Shown here: positions 1-8,406 of the stretch, one piece after another | Layout of the letters: every line of letters starts with the position of its first letter | Numbering within the stretch: the first letter of the stretch is position 1 | Assembly: GCA_937901895.1 (NCBI GenBank) | Contig: CALGTD010000072.1 | Location: 56,404 to 120,403 of the forward strand | DNA from: an uncultured Spartobacteria bacterium | Lineage (GTDB): Bacteria; Verrucomicrobiota; Verrucomicrobiia; Chthoniobacterales; JAATET01 | Direction of reading: 5' to 3' | DNA length: 64,000 bases | The notes under the pieces: generated by a model | What the model saw: only the letters and a program-made list of their open reading frames with translations | What the model was told of the DNA's origin: nothing | Database searches by the model: none | Translations under genes and position numbers: made by a program

Positions 1-1
1 G

Positions 2-166
2 GCCCAATTTTCCGACGCCGATCTCGAGGATCTTGCACGGCGTGCGAAGAAGGCCTGTGGATGCGGCGGAACCGTCTCGGGGCGGGAAATCGAGATGCAG
101 GGTGACGATCCGGCGCGTGTGCGGCGGTTCTTCGAAACGGAAGGATTCCGGGTCGCAGGTGTTTGA
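2..166 (+). CDS. SUI1/YciH-family translation initiation factor (C-terminal part)
   Basis: The window opens inside this gene. The 54 visible residues read AQFSDADLEDLARRAKKACG followed by C-G-G-T-V, then EIEMQGDD and a closing FETEGFRVAGV. The K-K-x-C-G-C-G-G-T-V core and the short tail after I-Q/M-G-D are typical of bacterial SUI1 (eIF1-like, YciH) proteins, which bind the small ribosomal subunit and influence start-site fidelity. The family is usually about 110 residues, so roughly half is missing upstream. The TGA stop overlaps a possible TTG start of the next gene. The assignment is fairly secure because the conserved core is intact. Confidence 0.8.
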   Translation, partial: AQFSDADLEDLARRAKKACGCGGTVSGREIEMQGDDPARVRRFFETEGFRVAGV

Positions 167-969
167 AACAACCTGGCGCCGGGCTTTCGGACTGGCGGCC
201 GGATGTGCTTCGTGATTTTCGTGGCGTGGTGAATCGCAGGATCGATTTCGTAGTGGCGGGAACCCAGAAGGGTGGGACGTCCGCACTTGCCCGGTTTCTC
301 CGCATGCATCCGCAGATTTGCATGGCATCGACGAAGGAACTGCATTTCTTCGACGACGACCGGCTGTTTGCCAGCGGAGAGCCGGATTACGAAATTTACC
401 ACGCGCAGTTTTCGCCGACCCCGTCCGCGCGGGTGCTGGGTGAGGCCACCCCGGTTTACATGTATTGGAAGCCGGCTGCAGCGCGGATGCGTGCCTACAA
501 CCCGGCGCTGAAGCTGATTGTCATCCTGCGCAATCCAATCGATCGCGCGTGGTCGCACTGGAAAATGACGACGCGTCGCGGCGAGGAGTCGCTGGATTTC
601 TCGACGGCGATCCGCACGGAGGACGAACGTTGTCGCGAAGCCGCGCCGGCGCAGCACCGGTTCTACTCGTATATCGATCGCGGCCGCTACGCGTCGCAAC
701 TGCGCCGGTTGAGGGAGTTCTTTCCGGAGGAACAAATCCTGGTCCTTCGTAACGAAGAGCTGCGGGCTGACGCGCAGGTTGTGATGGACCGGGTGAGCGG
801 ATTCCTTGGAGTGGATCCGGCGCCCGTCCGGCAGAGGCCGCTGAGATCGAGCGAGGATGGCACCGCGATGTCCGCGGCGGATCGGGAGTTTCTTGCGCAG
901 GCGTTTTCCGCGGAACTTGATGCGCTCGAGGAAATGCTCGGGTGGGATTGCTCCGGCTGGCGGCGATGA
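163..969 (+). CDS. PAPS-dependent sulfotransferase
   Basis: This is a cytoplasmic sulfotransferase of about 268 residues that should move a sulfuryl group from PAPS to an acceptor. The 5'-phosphosulfate loop is visible as VAGTQKGGTSAL near residue 30, followed by KELHFFDDD. The 3'-phosphate-binding segment is LIVILRNPIDRAWSHW near residue 125. The order and spacing match the NodH/heparan-sulfotransferase-like superfamily. The acceptor is unknown; proximity to a polysaccharide locus with seven other members of the superfamily suggests a sugar. The start is uncertain: TTG 163 overlaps the preceding TGA, while GTG at 205, 226 or 229 would trim the N-terminus without touching the domain. Confidence 0.85.
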   Translation: MKQPGAGLSDWRPDVLRDFRGVVNRRIDFVVAGTQKGGTSALARFLRMHPQICMASTKELHFFDDDRLFASGEPDYEIYHAQFSPTPSARVLGEATPVYMYWKPAAARMRAYNPALKLIVILRNPIDRAWSHWKMTTRRGEESLDFSTAIRTEDERCREAAPAQHRFYSYIDRGRYASQLRRLREFFPEEQILVLRNEELRADAQVVMDRVSGFLGVDPAPVRQRPLRSSEDGTAMSAADREFLAQAFSAELDALEEMLGWDCSGWRR

Positions 970-1010
970 GAAAGCCGTTGCGTTTTGCGGTCGTCGCCGG
1001 AACGTGAAGG

Positions 1011-1568
1011 ATGCCGAAGGTTCGACTGTGGATTCTTGCTGCCGTGACGTCCGGCGTAATGGGCGCGGCGATGGCGACCACGCTCGTGCCGATGACGCTC
1101 GATGAGCAGATTGGTGAAGCGGAGCAGATCTTCCGTGGCCGGGTCGCCAAGATGCAGGCCGTGGAGGAGGCGGTTGGTGGAGGAAGACGGATCGTCACCC
1201 GGGTCCAGTTCGCGCCGGTTGCGATCTACAAGGGAGACGTGCCCTCGCCGATCGAGCTCACGTTTCTCGGCGGCCGGGTCGGCGACACGGAAATGCGCGT
1301 CGATGGGATGCCGCAGTTCGAGGTGGGTGGGGAATATGTGATCTTCGTGTCCGCGGACAAACAGCGGGCGTGTCCGGTGGTCGGCTGGACGCAGGGAACG
1401 CTGCCGGTCGATCCGGCGACCGGTGTGGTGCAGCTTTCCAAGCCGGTGGCGGAGGGATTGCGTGGGTCGCAGACGGCGGCGGCGGCAGCAGCCGTGGCAG
1501 GGGAGCTGCAGGTGACGGAGTTCGAAGCCGCGCTGCGCGAGCGAATCCGGGAGGCCGGCAAACCATGA
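1011..1568 (+). CDS. secreted protein of unknown function, coupled to a metalloprotease
   Basis: I do not recognise the family. The 185-residue product begins with K/R followed by a hydrophobic stretch (LWILAAVTSGVMGAAMA) that looks like a Sec signal peptide cleaved after A-M-A. The mature part starts with TTLVPMTLDEQIGEAEQIFRG and has alternating beta-rich segments such as VQFAPVAIYKGDVP and GGEYVIFVSAD. An alanine run (about residues 160-167) precedes a charged C-terminus. Its stop overlaps the ATG of the metalloprotease gene by four bases (ATGA), so the two are probably co-translated and may work together outside the cytoplasm. A chaperone, inhibitor or partner of the protease is possible but not shown. 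Confidence 0.7.
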   Translation: MPKVRLWILAAVTSGVMGAAMATTLVPMTLDEQIGEAEQIFRGRVAKMQAVEEAVGGGRRIVTRVQFAPVAIYKGDVPSPIELTFLGGRVGDTEMRVDGMPQFEVGGEYVIFVSADKQRACPVVGWTQGTLPVDPATGVVQLSKPVAEGLRGSQTAAAAAAVAGELQVTEFEAALRERIREAGKP

Positions 1569-2461
1569 CGCGCCGCTCAGTCGCGATCGCCGGAGCGTTT
1601 GCGCTTTCATGCGTGGGAGGAGCGCTGGGCTATGTGTTTCTCGGTCCGGTTTTGGATGAGGACCGCGTCGTGATGCATCTGCAGCTCGGGGATTCCGGAG
1701 GAAGGCTGATGGACGGTTCTCCATCGTGGAATACCGCTGCGGAGAGTGCGCTCGCCATCTGGAATGCCTATATCCGGCGGCCGCAATTCGCCGTCGTTCG
1801 CGACTCGACCGCCCCGATTCAGCAAGGCAATCGCATCAACAACGTTTTCTTCAGCAGCCATGTCTATGGCACCGGCTTCGGTGGTGCGGTGGCGATCACC
1901 ACGGAATGGAGCTCGCGCGGCATCCGCAAGGAAGGCGACGTGATTTTCAACACCGATTACGCATGGAATTCCTATCGCGGTCCGCTGCGCCGCGCAGCGT
2001 CCGGCGGGACGCTTTACGATCTCCGACGCGTTGCGCTTCACGAATTCGGGCATGTGCTCGGACTCGATCATCCGGACGAAGCGGGACAAATCGTGAATGC
2101 GATCATGAACAGTCGCGTTTCGAATCTCGACGATGTGGCCTTGGATGACATCGCTGGTGCTCAGGCACTTTATGGTGTGCGTGGTGGAGGAGGCGCGCTT
2201 GCCGCGTTTACCAAACCGCGAAAGGCGAAGATATCCACCTCGCGGAACCGGCTTGTCTTCCGGGGAACGGCCAGGCCGCGTGTCGAGGCGGTGTATCTGA
2301 AGAACAACCGGATTCCTCGCCGGTTCTTCCTCGCTCTCGGCACGGGGCGGTGGAGGGCCAACCTGAGACTGAAACCGGGCGTCAACCGTATCATCCTTCA
2401 GGTTGATGACGGCGTTCGCATTCGCAAGATCGGGCGCGTCGTCGTTACCCGGCGCCGATAG
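1565..2461 (+). CDS. matrixin-like zinc metalloprotease, secreted
   Basis: This 298-residue product should be an exported zinc endopeptidase. A signal sequence (RRSVAIAGAFALSCVGGALG) precedes a catalytic domain carrying HEFGHVLGLDH near residues 159-169. That is the HExxHxxGxxH metzincin signature, with three histidines for zinc and the catalytic glutamate. A downstream methionine (A-I-M-N-S) supplies the Met-turn expected in matrixins. The last 80 residues (from about AKISTSRNRLVFRG) form a separate beta-rich, basic domain that may bind a surface ligand. The ATG lies in an ATGA overlap with the upstream secreted protein. No propeptide cysteine switch is obvious. The substrate is unknown. Confidence 0.85.
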   Translation: MTRRSVAIAGAFALSCVGGALGYVFLGPVLDEDRVVMHLQLGDSGGRLMDGSPSWNTAAESALAIWNAYIRRPQFAVVRDSTAPIQQGNRINNVFFSSHVYGTGFGGAVAITTEWSSRGIRKEGDVIFNTDYAWNSYRGPLRRAASGGTLYDLRRVALHEFGHVLGLDHPDEAGQIVNAIMNSRVSNLDDVALDDIAGAQALYGVRGGGGALAAFTKPRKAKISTSRNRLVFRGTARPRVEAVYLKNNRIPRRFFLALGTGRWRANLRLKPGVNRIILQVDDGVRIRKIGRVVVTRRR

Positions 2462-2524
2462 GCGGCAGTGTCGTTCTTCATTTTTTATTGAAACGACTGA
2501 AGTTTTCGGCGCAAGTTGTTGCCG

Positions 2525-3034
2525 ATGTTGCATAATTCGCGGCCCGCGGTGGCAAAAAATGGGCTCGGGCCCATCGAGATGGAGGCCATCGAGATGTTCA
2601 TCAACTTCTTCCGGCTTCTGGGGTTGCCCAAATCGATCGGGGAAATTTACGGGCTGCTGTTCGTTTCGCCCAAGCCGCTGACGATGGACGAGTTGATTCA
2701 GCGGCTGGATATCAGTCTCGGTGCGGCCAGCCAGGGCCTGAAGACGTTGCGCTCGGTGGGTGCGGTGAAGGCGGTTTACAGTCCGGGCGAGCGGAAGGAC
2801 CGGTTTGTGGCTGATCTGGAACTCAGCCGGTTTGCGTCATCTTTCATCAAGGAGCAACTGCTTCCGAAGATCGAACAAGCCTCCGCCCGGGTGAAGCGGA
2901 TGGAGGCGGCGTTGGGGGATTTGCCGGAGGAGGAACGTGCGGAGACGGCGCAGCGCATCGACGAACTGCGCCGGTGGCTCGACCGCGGCAGTTCCATGCT
3001 GCCCATGGCCCTCAAGCTCCTCCGAATCGCCTGA
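2525..3034 (+). CDS. GbsR/MarR-family winged-helix transcriptional regulator
   Basis: The product (about 169 residues) has the GbsR-type layout. A short N-terminal helix (EMFINFFRLLGLPKSIGEIYG) leads into a winged helix with LLFVSPKPLTMDELIQRLDI and recognition helix SLGAASQGLKTLRSVG. A C-terminal coiled coil of about 65 residues (KIEQASARVKRMEAAL onward) is suited to dimerisation. Such regulators often sit next to surface-polysaccharide genes, so control of the downstream locus is plausible but inferred. I chose ATG 2525; TTG 2516 or 2519 would add two or three residues, and ATG 2579 would cut into the conserved first helix. No operator was identified. Confidence 0.8.
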   Translation: MLHNSRPAVAKNGLGPIEMEAIEMFINFFRLLGLPKSIGEIYGLLFVSPKPLTMDELIQRLDISLGAASQGLKTLRSVGAVKAVYSPGERKDRFVADLELSRFASSFIKEQLLPKIEQASARVKRMEAALGDLPEEERAETAQRIDELRRWLDRGSSMLPMALKLLRIA

Positions 3035-3125
3035 GCGCGGAAAAATTTGCCGAATTGCCGGCCCAAAAAACACGAAAACCTGATGAAAAGGTCCCGAAAT
3101 CTACCGGCTGACCAAGGGCGGCAGC

Positions 3126-5099
3126 ATGCCTTCGACCGGTCTCGAGAATGATTCGATGAGCGAGAACCTTTCGAAATACGGATTTGTCCGCGTCGCGGTG
3201 TGCGCGCCCGAACTGCATGTCGGCGACGTGGCGGCGAATGTCGCGGCGACCGTCGCGGCGATCGAGTCGATGACCGCAGAAGGGGTGGATCTGGCGGTTT
3301 TTCCGGAGCTTGGATTGACCGGATACACCTGTGCGGACCTGTTTTATCAGGAGGCGTTGCTTGCTGCCGCGCGCGAGGGATTGGACACCGTCGCCGCCGC
3401 AGCCGCGAAGGCGGGCATGGGCGTTGTGGTCGGACTGCCGTTGCGAATCGAAAGCCGCATCTACAACTGCGCTGCCGTGATTGGCGCGGACGGCCTCGCG
3501 GGAGTGGTTCCGAAGGCGTGCCTGCCCACGACCGGCGAGTATTACGAGGAGCGCTGGTTTGCGAGAGCTTCGGCGCTGAACGTAGGCACGACCGAGATCG
3601 GCGGGCGAAGCATCCCAATCGGCACGGATTTGATTTTTGAATCGCCGGACGACTCCCGGCTGCGGCTCGGTGTCGAAATTTGCGAGGATCTCTGGGGTGC
3701 CCAGCCGCCGAGCGGAGCGCTCGCGCTCGCCGGGGCGACGCTTCTCGTGAACCCATCCGCCAGCAACGAGATTCTCGGCAAGGCACCCTATCGACGCGAA
3801 CTCGTGCGCCAGCAGAGCGCCCGCTGCCTTGCCGCCTACATCTACGCAGCGGCAGGTCCTGGCGAATCCACGACGGATGTCGTGTTCTCGGGGCATGGTC
3901 TCATCGCGGAATGCGGCGCGATGCTCGCAGAGTCCGGGCGGTTTCAATTTTCGACCACATGGGCTTTCGCGGACGTCGATCTCGACCGCATCGCGACGTA
4001 TCGCGCAACGAACAGCACATTTTCCGCGGAATCCACCGGCCGCAGCTGGCGGCGCGTGCCGGTGCGGGTGGGTGGCCGCGCCACCGCACCGGTGCGGCGC
4101 AAGTTGTCGGCGCATCCGTTCATTCCCGACGATGCGGCGCGACGGGCGGAAAACTGTCGGGAAATCTTCGCGATCCAGTCCACCGGTCTCGCAAAGCGCC
4201 TTCGCCATACAAAATCAAAGAAACTGGTGATCGGGGTGTCCGGCGGCCTCGACTCCACGCTCGCCCTGCTCGTGGGGGTGCGCGCGATGGAGGCGATGAA
4301 CCGCACGGCGGCGGACATCGAGGCGGTCGTGATGCCCGGCCCGGGAAGCACCGGCCGGACGCAGTCGAACGCCGAAAAACTCGCCACGGCCCTCGGCGCG
4401 AGCTGTCGCGTGATTCCGATCGGTCCAGCGGTCGAGCAGCACCTTGCGGACATCGGACATCCGAAGGATCTGCATGACGTCACCTTCGAAAACGCGCAGG
4501 CCCGCGAACGCACGCAGATCCTGATGGATGTCGCCAACCAGACCGGCGGCATCGTGCTTGGCACCGGTGACCTTTCCGAGCTGGCACTCGGCTGGTGCAC
4601 GTTCAATGGCGACCACATGTCGATGTATCATGTGAACGCAGGGGTTCCCAAGACGCTCGTCCGGCACCTCGTGACATGGTGCGCGGAGGAGGAGTTTTCC
4701 GGAGAGGTTTCGAACCTTCTCCATGACATCGTCGATACGCCGATCAGCCCCGAGCTGCTGCCTCTCGCGGCGGATGCGTCGCTCGTTCAGAAAACCGAGG
4801 ACGCCGTTGGTCCCTACGAGCTGCACGATTTCTTTCTCTTCCATGCGGTGCGTCATCATTTCCGGCCGGCGAAGGTATTTCTCCTGGCGCGGCAGGCATT
4901 CGAGGGCAGATACGACGCCGCGGAAGTCAAACGTGTGTTGCGGATCTTTTACTCCCGGTTTTTCGCCAGTCAGTTCAAGCGGTCCGCCATGCCGGACGGC
5001 CCGAAGGTCGGCACGGTTGCGCTTTCTCCGCGCGGAGACTGGCGGATGCCGAGCGACGCCGTCGCGGCGTTGTGGCTCGCGGAGTGCGATTCGCTTTGA
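3126..5099 (+). CDS. nadE: glutamine-dependent NAD+ synthetase
   Basis: This cytoplasmic enzyme catalyses the last step of NAD+ synthesis, amidating nicotinic acid adenine dinucleotide with ammonia released from glutamine. The 657-residue two-domain form is present. The N-terminal nitrilase-like glutaminase has its Glu-Lys-Cys triad visible as FPELG (E61), VPKACLP (K130) and EICEDLW (C186). The C-terminal ATP-pyrophosphatase domain has the P-loop SGGLDS at residues 372-377, then GTGDLSELALGWCTFNGDH. Length is normal for the family. ATG 3126 follows AGGGCGGC; ATG 3156 would be a shorter alternative. It is a housekeeping gene just upstream of the exporter genes, with no evident functional link. 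Confidence 0.95.
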   Translation: MPSTGLENDSMSENLSKYGFVRVAVCAPELHVGDVAANVAATVAAIESMTAEGVDLAVFPELGLTGYTCADLFYQEALLAAAREGLDTVAAAAAKAGMGVVVGLPLRIESRIYNCAAVIGADGLAGVVPKACLPTTGEYYEERWFARASALNVGTTEIGGRSIPIGTDLIFESPDDSRLRLGVEICEDLWGAQPPSGALALAGATLLVNPSASNEILGKAPYRRELVRQQSARCLAAYIYAAAGPGESTTDVVFSGHGLIAECGAMLAESGRFQFSTTWAFADVDLDRIATYRATNSTFSAESTGRSWRRVPVRVGGRATAPVRRKLSAHPFIPDDAARRAENCREIFAIQSTGLAKRLRHTKSKKLVIGVSGGLDSTLALLVGVRAMEAMNRTAADIEAVVMPGPGSTGRTQSNAEKLATALGASCRVIPIGPAVEQHLADIGHPKDLHDVTFENAQARERTQILMDVANQTGGIVLGTGDLSELALGWCTFNGDHMSMYHVNAGVPKTLVRHLVTWCAEEEFSGEVSNLLHDIVDTPISPELLPLAADASLVQKTEDAVGPYELHDFFLFHAVRHHFRPAKVFLLARQAFEGRYDAAEVKRVLRIFYSRFFASQFKRSAMPDGPKVGTVALSPRGDWRMPSDAVAALWLAECDSL

Positions 5100-5137
5100 A
5101 TCGAGGAGTTCGTTTTGTTGAGTTCGGCGTTTCCTGA

Positions 5138-6019
5138 ATGAGTATCGAGAGCGGTCATCACGAAGTGGCGGTTTATGGTGCGCGCAGCACCTTTTCCACG
5201 CCGCGGCAGTTTTTGCGCGACCTGTGGCGCGATGTGCGCGGCAGCCGGAAGCTGGCGTTCATGCTCGCGTTCCGCGACCTCAAGGCCCAATACCGGCAGT
5301 CGATTCTCGGCCCATTGTGGCTCGTGATCCCGCCGATCGCATGGACGGTGGGACTCACCGTCCTCAAGGACAACAAGCTCGCGAGCATTGGCGACCTCAG
5401 CGAAAATCCGGACAAAAACCCCGCCTATCTTCTGATCAGCATGGCTTTGTGGCAGATGTTCACCGAGTCCCTGAGAGGGCCGATGCAGGCCCTGCAGATG
5501 AATCGTGGCATTCTCACGAAGGTGCGGTTTCCGCGCGAAGCCGTGATCGTTGCCGACACGATCAAACTGCTTGTTGCCGTTGCCATCCAGATGGCCCTGA
5601 TTGCCGTGGCGGCGGTCTTTTACCAGCTGCCGGTGACGGCGACCGTGTTCGCGTTTCCGCTGGCAGTTGCTGCTTTGATTCTTCTCGGAACCACCGCGGG
5701 ACTTCTCATTGCGCCCATCGGCCTTCTCTACAAGGACATTGGCAACTCGATGCAATATGTCTTCCTGGCGGGTCTGGCGGTCACCCCCGTGTTTTTCGAA
5801 ATGTCCGAGCTGGCGCCGGGTGGGTTTTACGCGGCGTTCGTGAAGATCAATCCCGTTGCACCGCTGCTCGTAACCGCCCGCGAACTGGCGACAGGGCAGG
5901 CGCTGACGATGCTGCCGCAGTTCGGAATCGTCGTGGGACTCACAGTGGTGCTGCTGTTTGTGGCGCTGGCGCTGTTGCGTGCGTCGATGCCGATCGTCAT
6001 CGAAAGGTGGAGCGCTTGA
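5138..6019 (+). CDS. ABC-2 type polysaccharide exporter permease (Wzm/TagG/KpsM-like)
   Basis: This 293-residue integral membrane protein should form the channel of an ABC exporter for a lipid-linked or reducing-end-capped polysaccharide. The family entry signature FRDLKAQYRQSILGPLWLV sits just before the first membrane helix (about residue 48). Six hydrophobic segments follow, ending in LTVVLLFVALALLRASM. It is followed after one base by its ATPase gene, so the two are co-translated. It marks the start of the long polysaccharide locus. The substrate cannot be read from the sequence; neighbours point to a decorated heteropolysaccharide. Confidence 0.9.
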   Translation: MSIESGHHEVAVYGARSTFSTPRQFLRDLWRDVRGSRKLAFMLAFRDLKAQYRQSILGPLWLVIPPIAWTVGLTVLKDNKLASIGDLSENPDKNPAYLLISMALWQMFTESLRGPMQALQMNRGILTKVRFPREAVIVADTIKLLVAVAIQMALIAVAAVFYQLPVTATVFAFPLAVAALILLGTTAGLLIAPIGLLYKDIGNSMQYVFLAGLAVTPVFFEMSELAPGGFYAAFVKINPVAPLLVTARELATGQALTMLPQFGIVVGLTVVLLFVALALLRASMPIVIERWSA

Positions 6020-6020
6020 G

Positions 6021-7424
6021 ATGAGCATCGAAGTCGTCGAACCCGCTGTCGAAACTCCGGCGGAAGATCCCGCGTCGTCGCCGATCGCGCTCGAGGCGCG
6101 CGGCATTTCAAAGCGATTCTGCCGCGACCTGAAGCGTTCCCTGCTTTACGGAGTCCAGGACATCTGCCGGGAGCTGATGGGCAAGCCCGTGCGCACCGGC
6201 GAGCTGAAACCGCACGAGTTCTGGGCGCTCGAGCATGTCGATATTCAGGTGCCGCGTGGCGCGGCGCTGGGCCTTGTCGGAATCAACGGCTGCGGCAAGA
6301 CGACGCTCATGCGCATTCTTTCCGGCCTGATCAAACCGACGACCGGCGAGGTGACCGTGCGCGGCCGGCTGGCGCCGCTTCTTGCCCTCGGAGCCGGATT
6401 CAACTCCATCCTCACCGGGCGCGAGAACATCTACACGAACATGACGATCCTCGGGCTCACGCGCGAGGAAATCGACGAACGGTTTGATTCCGTCGTGGAG
6501 TTTTCCGAGGTTGGTTATGCACTCGACGCGCCGGTGCAGAACTTCAGCTCGGGAATGGTTGCGCGGCTTGGGTTCGCGTGTGCGATTCACACCCAGCCCG
6601 ACATCCTGCTGCTCGACGAAGTGCTGGCCGTGGGCGATCTGCGCTTCCGCCAGAAGTGCATCGACGCAATCCACCGCATCCGCAAGACGGGAACGTCGTT
6701 CCTTGTCGTTCACCATTCGCCGGACATCCTCGGCGCCCTTTGCGACCAGGCGATCTACCTCGTGAAGGGGCGCGTCGAGATGCAGGGAGATTCGAAGGAC
6801 GTCCTTGCGCGCTATGCCGACGATGTCCGCCGGAAGGGGACGACCGTGCAGGGTGCAAGCCGGGAAACCACCGACGCGCTTGGATTTCACATCGATCCCG
6901 ACATCGAGAGCGAGAACGGCCGGTTCCTTTCGGTTTCCGTGCGCGGCACCGGCCCTTCCGCGGAGGATGGTGTTGTCTGGAACGAGGAACCTGCGGAGAT
7001 CTCCTTTACGCTCAAGGTCGAGGAAACGCTCCGGAAGATGAACATCCAGATCGAGATGATGAAACTGCCGACGTTTGAGACGCTGGCGCAATCGTCGACC
7101 GAGGTCGTGATGGCGAAGTTCAGTGCGAAGCGCGAGGCGGGCCGCATGGTCGACGTCAAACCGGGCCAATACGAGTTCCGCGTCACGCTGCCGTGGCTGG
7201 CGCTCGTGCCCGGCACCTACCAGATCCGCGTGTCGGCTTACATGAAGCGCATCCTTGTGGCGCGTTCGCGAAGCGACCGCTTCGAGATTCGTCCGAAGGA
7301 CGAGACCGGACTCGACAATCCATTTTTTCAACCGCGCCAATGGACGCTCGACAGTCGCATTACCGCCCGGAAGCCGGCGCCTTCCGACGAGGATGACGAA
7401 GACGAGCAGTCGCTCTACGAATGA
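6021..7424 (+). CDS. ABC exporter ATPase with C-terminal substrate-binding extension (Wzt-like)
   Basis: The 467-residue product is the ATPase partner of the upstream permease. Walker A is GINGCGKT (residues 87-94), the ABC signature is FSSGM (175-179) and Walker B is ILLLDE (195-200) followed by VLAVGD. After about residue 270 it carries an extra beta-rich domain of nearly 200 residues (EPAEISFTLKVEE, YEFRVTLPWLALVPGTYQIR). This matches the position and character of the Wzt C-terminal domain, which in E. coli O8/O9a reads the modified end of the finished chain before export. Its presence here suggests that a chain-end modification gates export. The stop overlaps the next gene by ATGA. Confidence 0.92.
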   Translation: MSIEVVEPAVETPAEDPASSPIALEARGISKRFCRDLKRSLLYGVQDICRELMGKPVRTGELKPHEFWALEHVDIQVPRGAALGLVGINGCGKTTLMRILSGLIKPTTGEVTVRGRLAPLLALGAGFNSILTGRENIYTNMTILGLTREEIDERFDSVVEFSEVGYALDAPVQNFSSGMVARLGFACAIHTQPDILLLDEVLAVGDLRFRQKCIDAIHRIRKTGTSFLVVHHSPDILGALCDQAIYLVKGRVEMQGDSKDVLARYADDVRRKGTTVQGASRETTDALGFHIDPDIESENGRFLSVSVRGTGPSAEDGVVWNEEPAEISFTLKVEETLRKMNIQIEMMKLPTFETLAQSSTEVVMAKFSAKREAGRMVDVKPGQYEFRVTLPWLALVPGTYQIRVSAYMKRILVARSRSDRFEIRPKDETGLDNPFFQPRQWTLDSRITARKPAPSDEDDEDEQSLYE

Positions 7425-8401
7425 AGAATCCCGCCACCCACATTCCTGCGGGCGAAGAGTCGCGCATCAGCCGGTTCCTGAATTCGCAGATCGACCGCGT
7501 CTTCCAGACCTGCCTGAACCACCTGCCGCAGCGCATGGGAAATCTGCGGCAGTATCCGCCGACGCAGATCCGGCAGGAGGTGCTCGATCCCGGCGATTTC
7601 ACCGGACGCTATCCCTCGATCGCCATCGTGACTCCCACATTCAATCAGGGGCGATTCATCGAGCGCACCGTGCGCAGTGTGATGGACCAGGCCTATCCCG
7701 CGTTGAACTACGCGATCTATGACGGTGCGTCGAAGGACGATACGGTCTCAATCATCCAGCGCCTGGCGGCGGAATACGATTTCAAGTGGCTCTCGGAGCC
7801 GGACAACGGCCAGGCAGATGCGATCAACAAGGCATTCAGTATGGTCGACGGCGAGATCATGGGCTGGCTGAATTCGGACGACCTGCTCATGCCACGTGCA
7901 CTGTTGTTCGTCGGAGCCTTCTTCGACCAGCATCCCGATGTCGACGTGATCTACGGTCACCGCCTGCTCATCAATGAGAACGACATGGAGATCGGGCGCT
8001 GGATCACGCCGCCATACCATGCCGACGCCCTTACGTATTTCGATTACGTGCCGCAGGAGACGCTTTTCTGGCGGCGCAGCATTTGGGAAAAGGCGGGTGG
8101 CAAACTGAATGTCGATTTTCATTTCGCGCTCGACTGGGACCTGCTCCAGCGGTTCCGCAAGGCTGGCGCGAAGATCGTGCGCGTCCCGCGGTTTCTGGGT
8201 TGCTTCCGGGTGCATCCCGAGCAGAAAACGTCGGCGAAGATGGCCGACGTTGGGAAGACAGAGATGAGCTGGCTGCGTCCGGATTTTGCCGCAAATCCAC
8301 GTGAGAAGCGCCGGATGACCCGTCTCTATTTTGCCGAGCAATTTCGTGCCCAGATCAGCGGGGTGCTTCTGCGTTTGGGCGTGCGCGCGACATGGGTGTA
8401 G
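7421..8401 (+). CDS. glycosyltransferase family 2
   Basis: This 326-residue GT-A glycosyltransferase is predicted to be cytoplasmic or membrane-peripheral. It shows IAIVTPTFNQGRFIERTVRS (about residue 66), DGASKDDT, WLSEPDNGQADAINKA and GWLNSDDLLMP, where the acidic S-D-D stands for the metal-binding motif. QETLFWRRSIWEKAGG follows. The same motif order occurs in the genes at 12839 and 34575, so these three are paralogues. The ATG overlaps the stop of the ATPase gene, coupling sugar assembly to export. Donor and acceptor are unknown. Confidence 0.88.
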   Translation: MKNPATHIPAGEESRISRFLNSQIDRVFQTCLNHLPQRMGNLRQYPPTQIRQEVLDPGDFTGRYPSIAIVTPTFNQGRFIERTVRSVMDQAYPALNYAIYDGASKDDTVSIIQRLAAEYDFKWLSEPDNGQADAINKAFSMVDGEIMGWLNSDDLLMPRALLFVGAFFDQHPDVDVIYGHRLLINENDMEIGRWITPPYHADALTYFDYVPQETLFWRRSIWEKAGGKLNVDFHFALDWDLLQRFRKAGAKIVRVPRFLGCFRVHPEQKTSAKMADVGKTEMSWLRPDFAANPREKRRMTRLYFAEQFRAQISGVLLRLGVRATWV

Positions 8402-8406
8402 CAACG

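Noticed and set aside
2531..2536. CATAAT as a -10 box for the GbsR-like gene
   Set aside because: No -35 element at suitable spacing (the nearest TTGAAA is 37 bases upstream), and it would fall inside the preferred reading frame.
3012..7340. Long minus-strand frames opposite nadE and the exporter ATPase
   Set aside because: The plus-strand genes have full catalytic motifs. The minus frames are Arg/His/Ala-rich and lack any recognisable domain.
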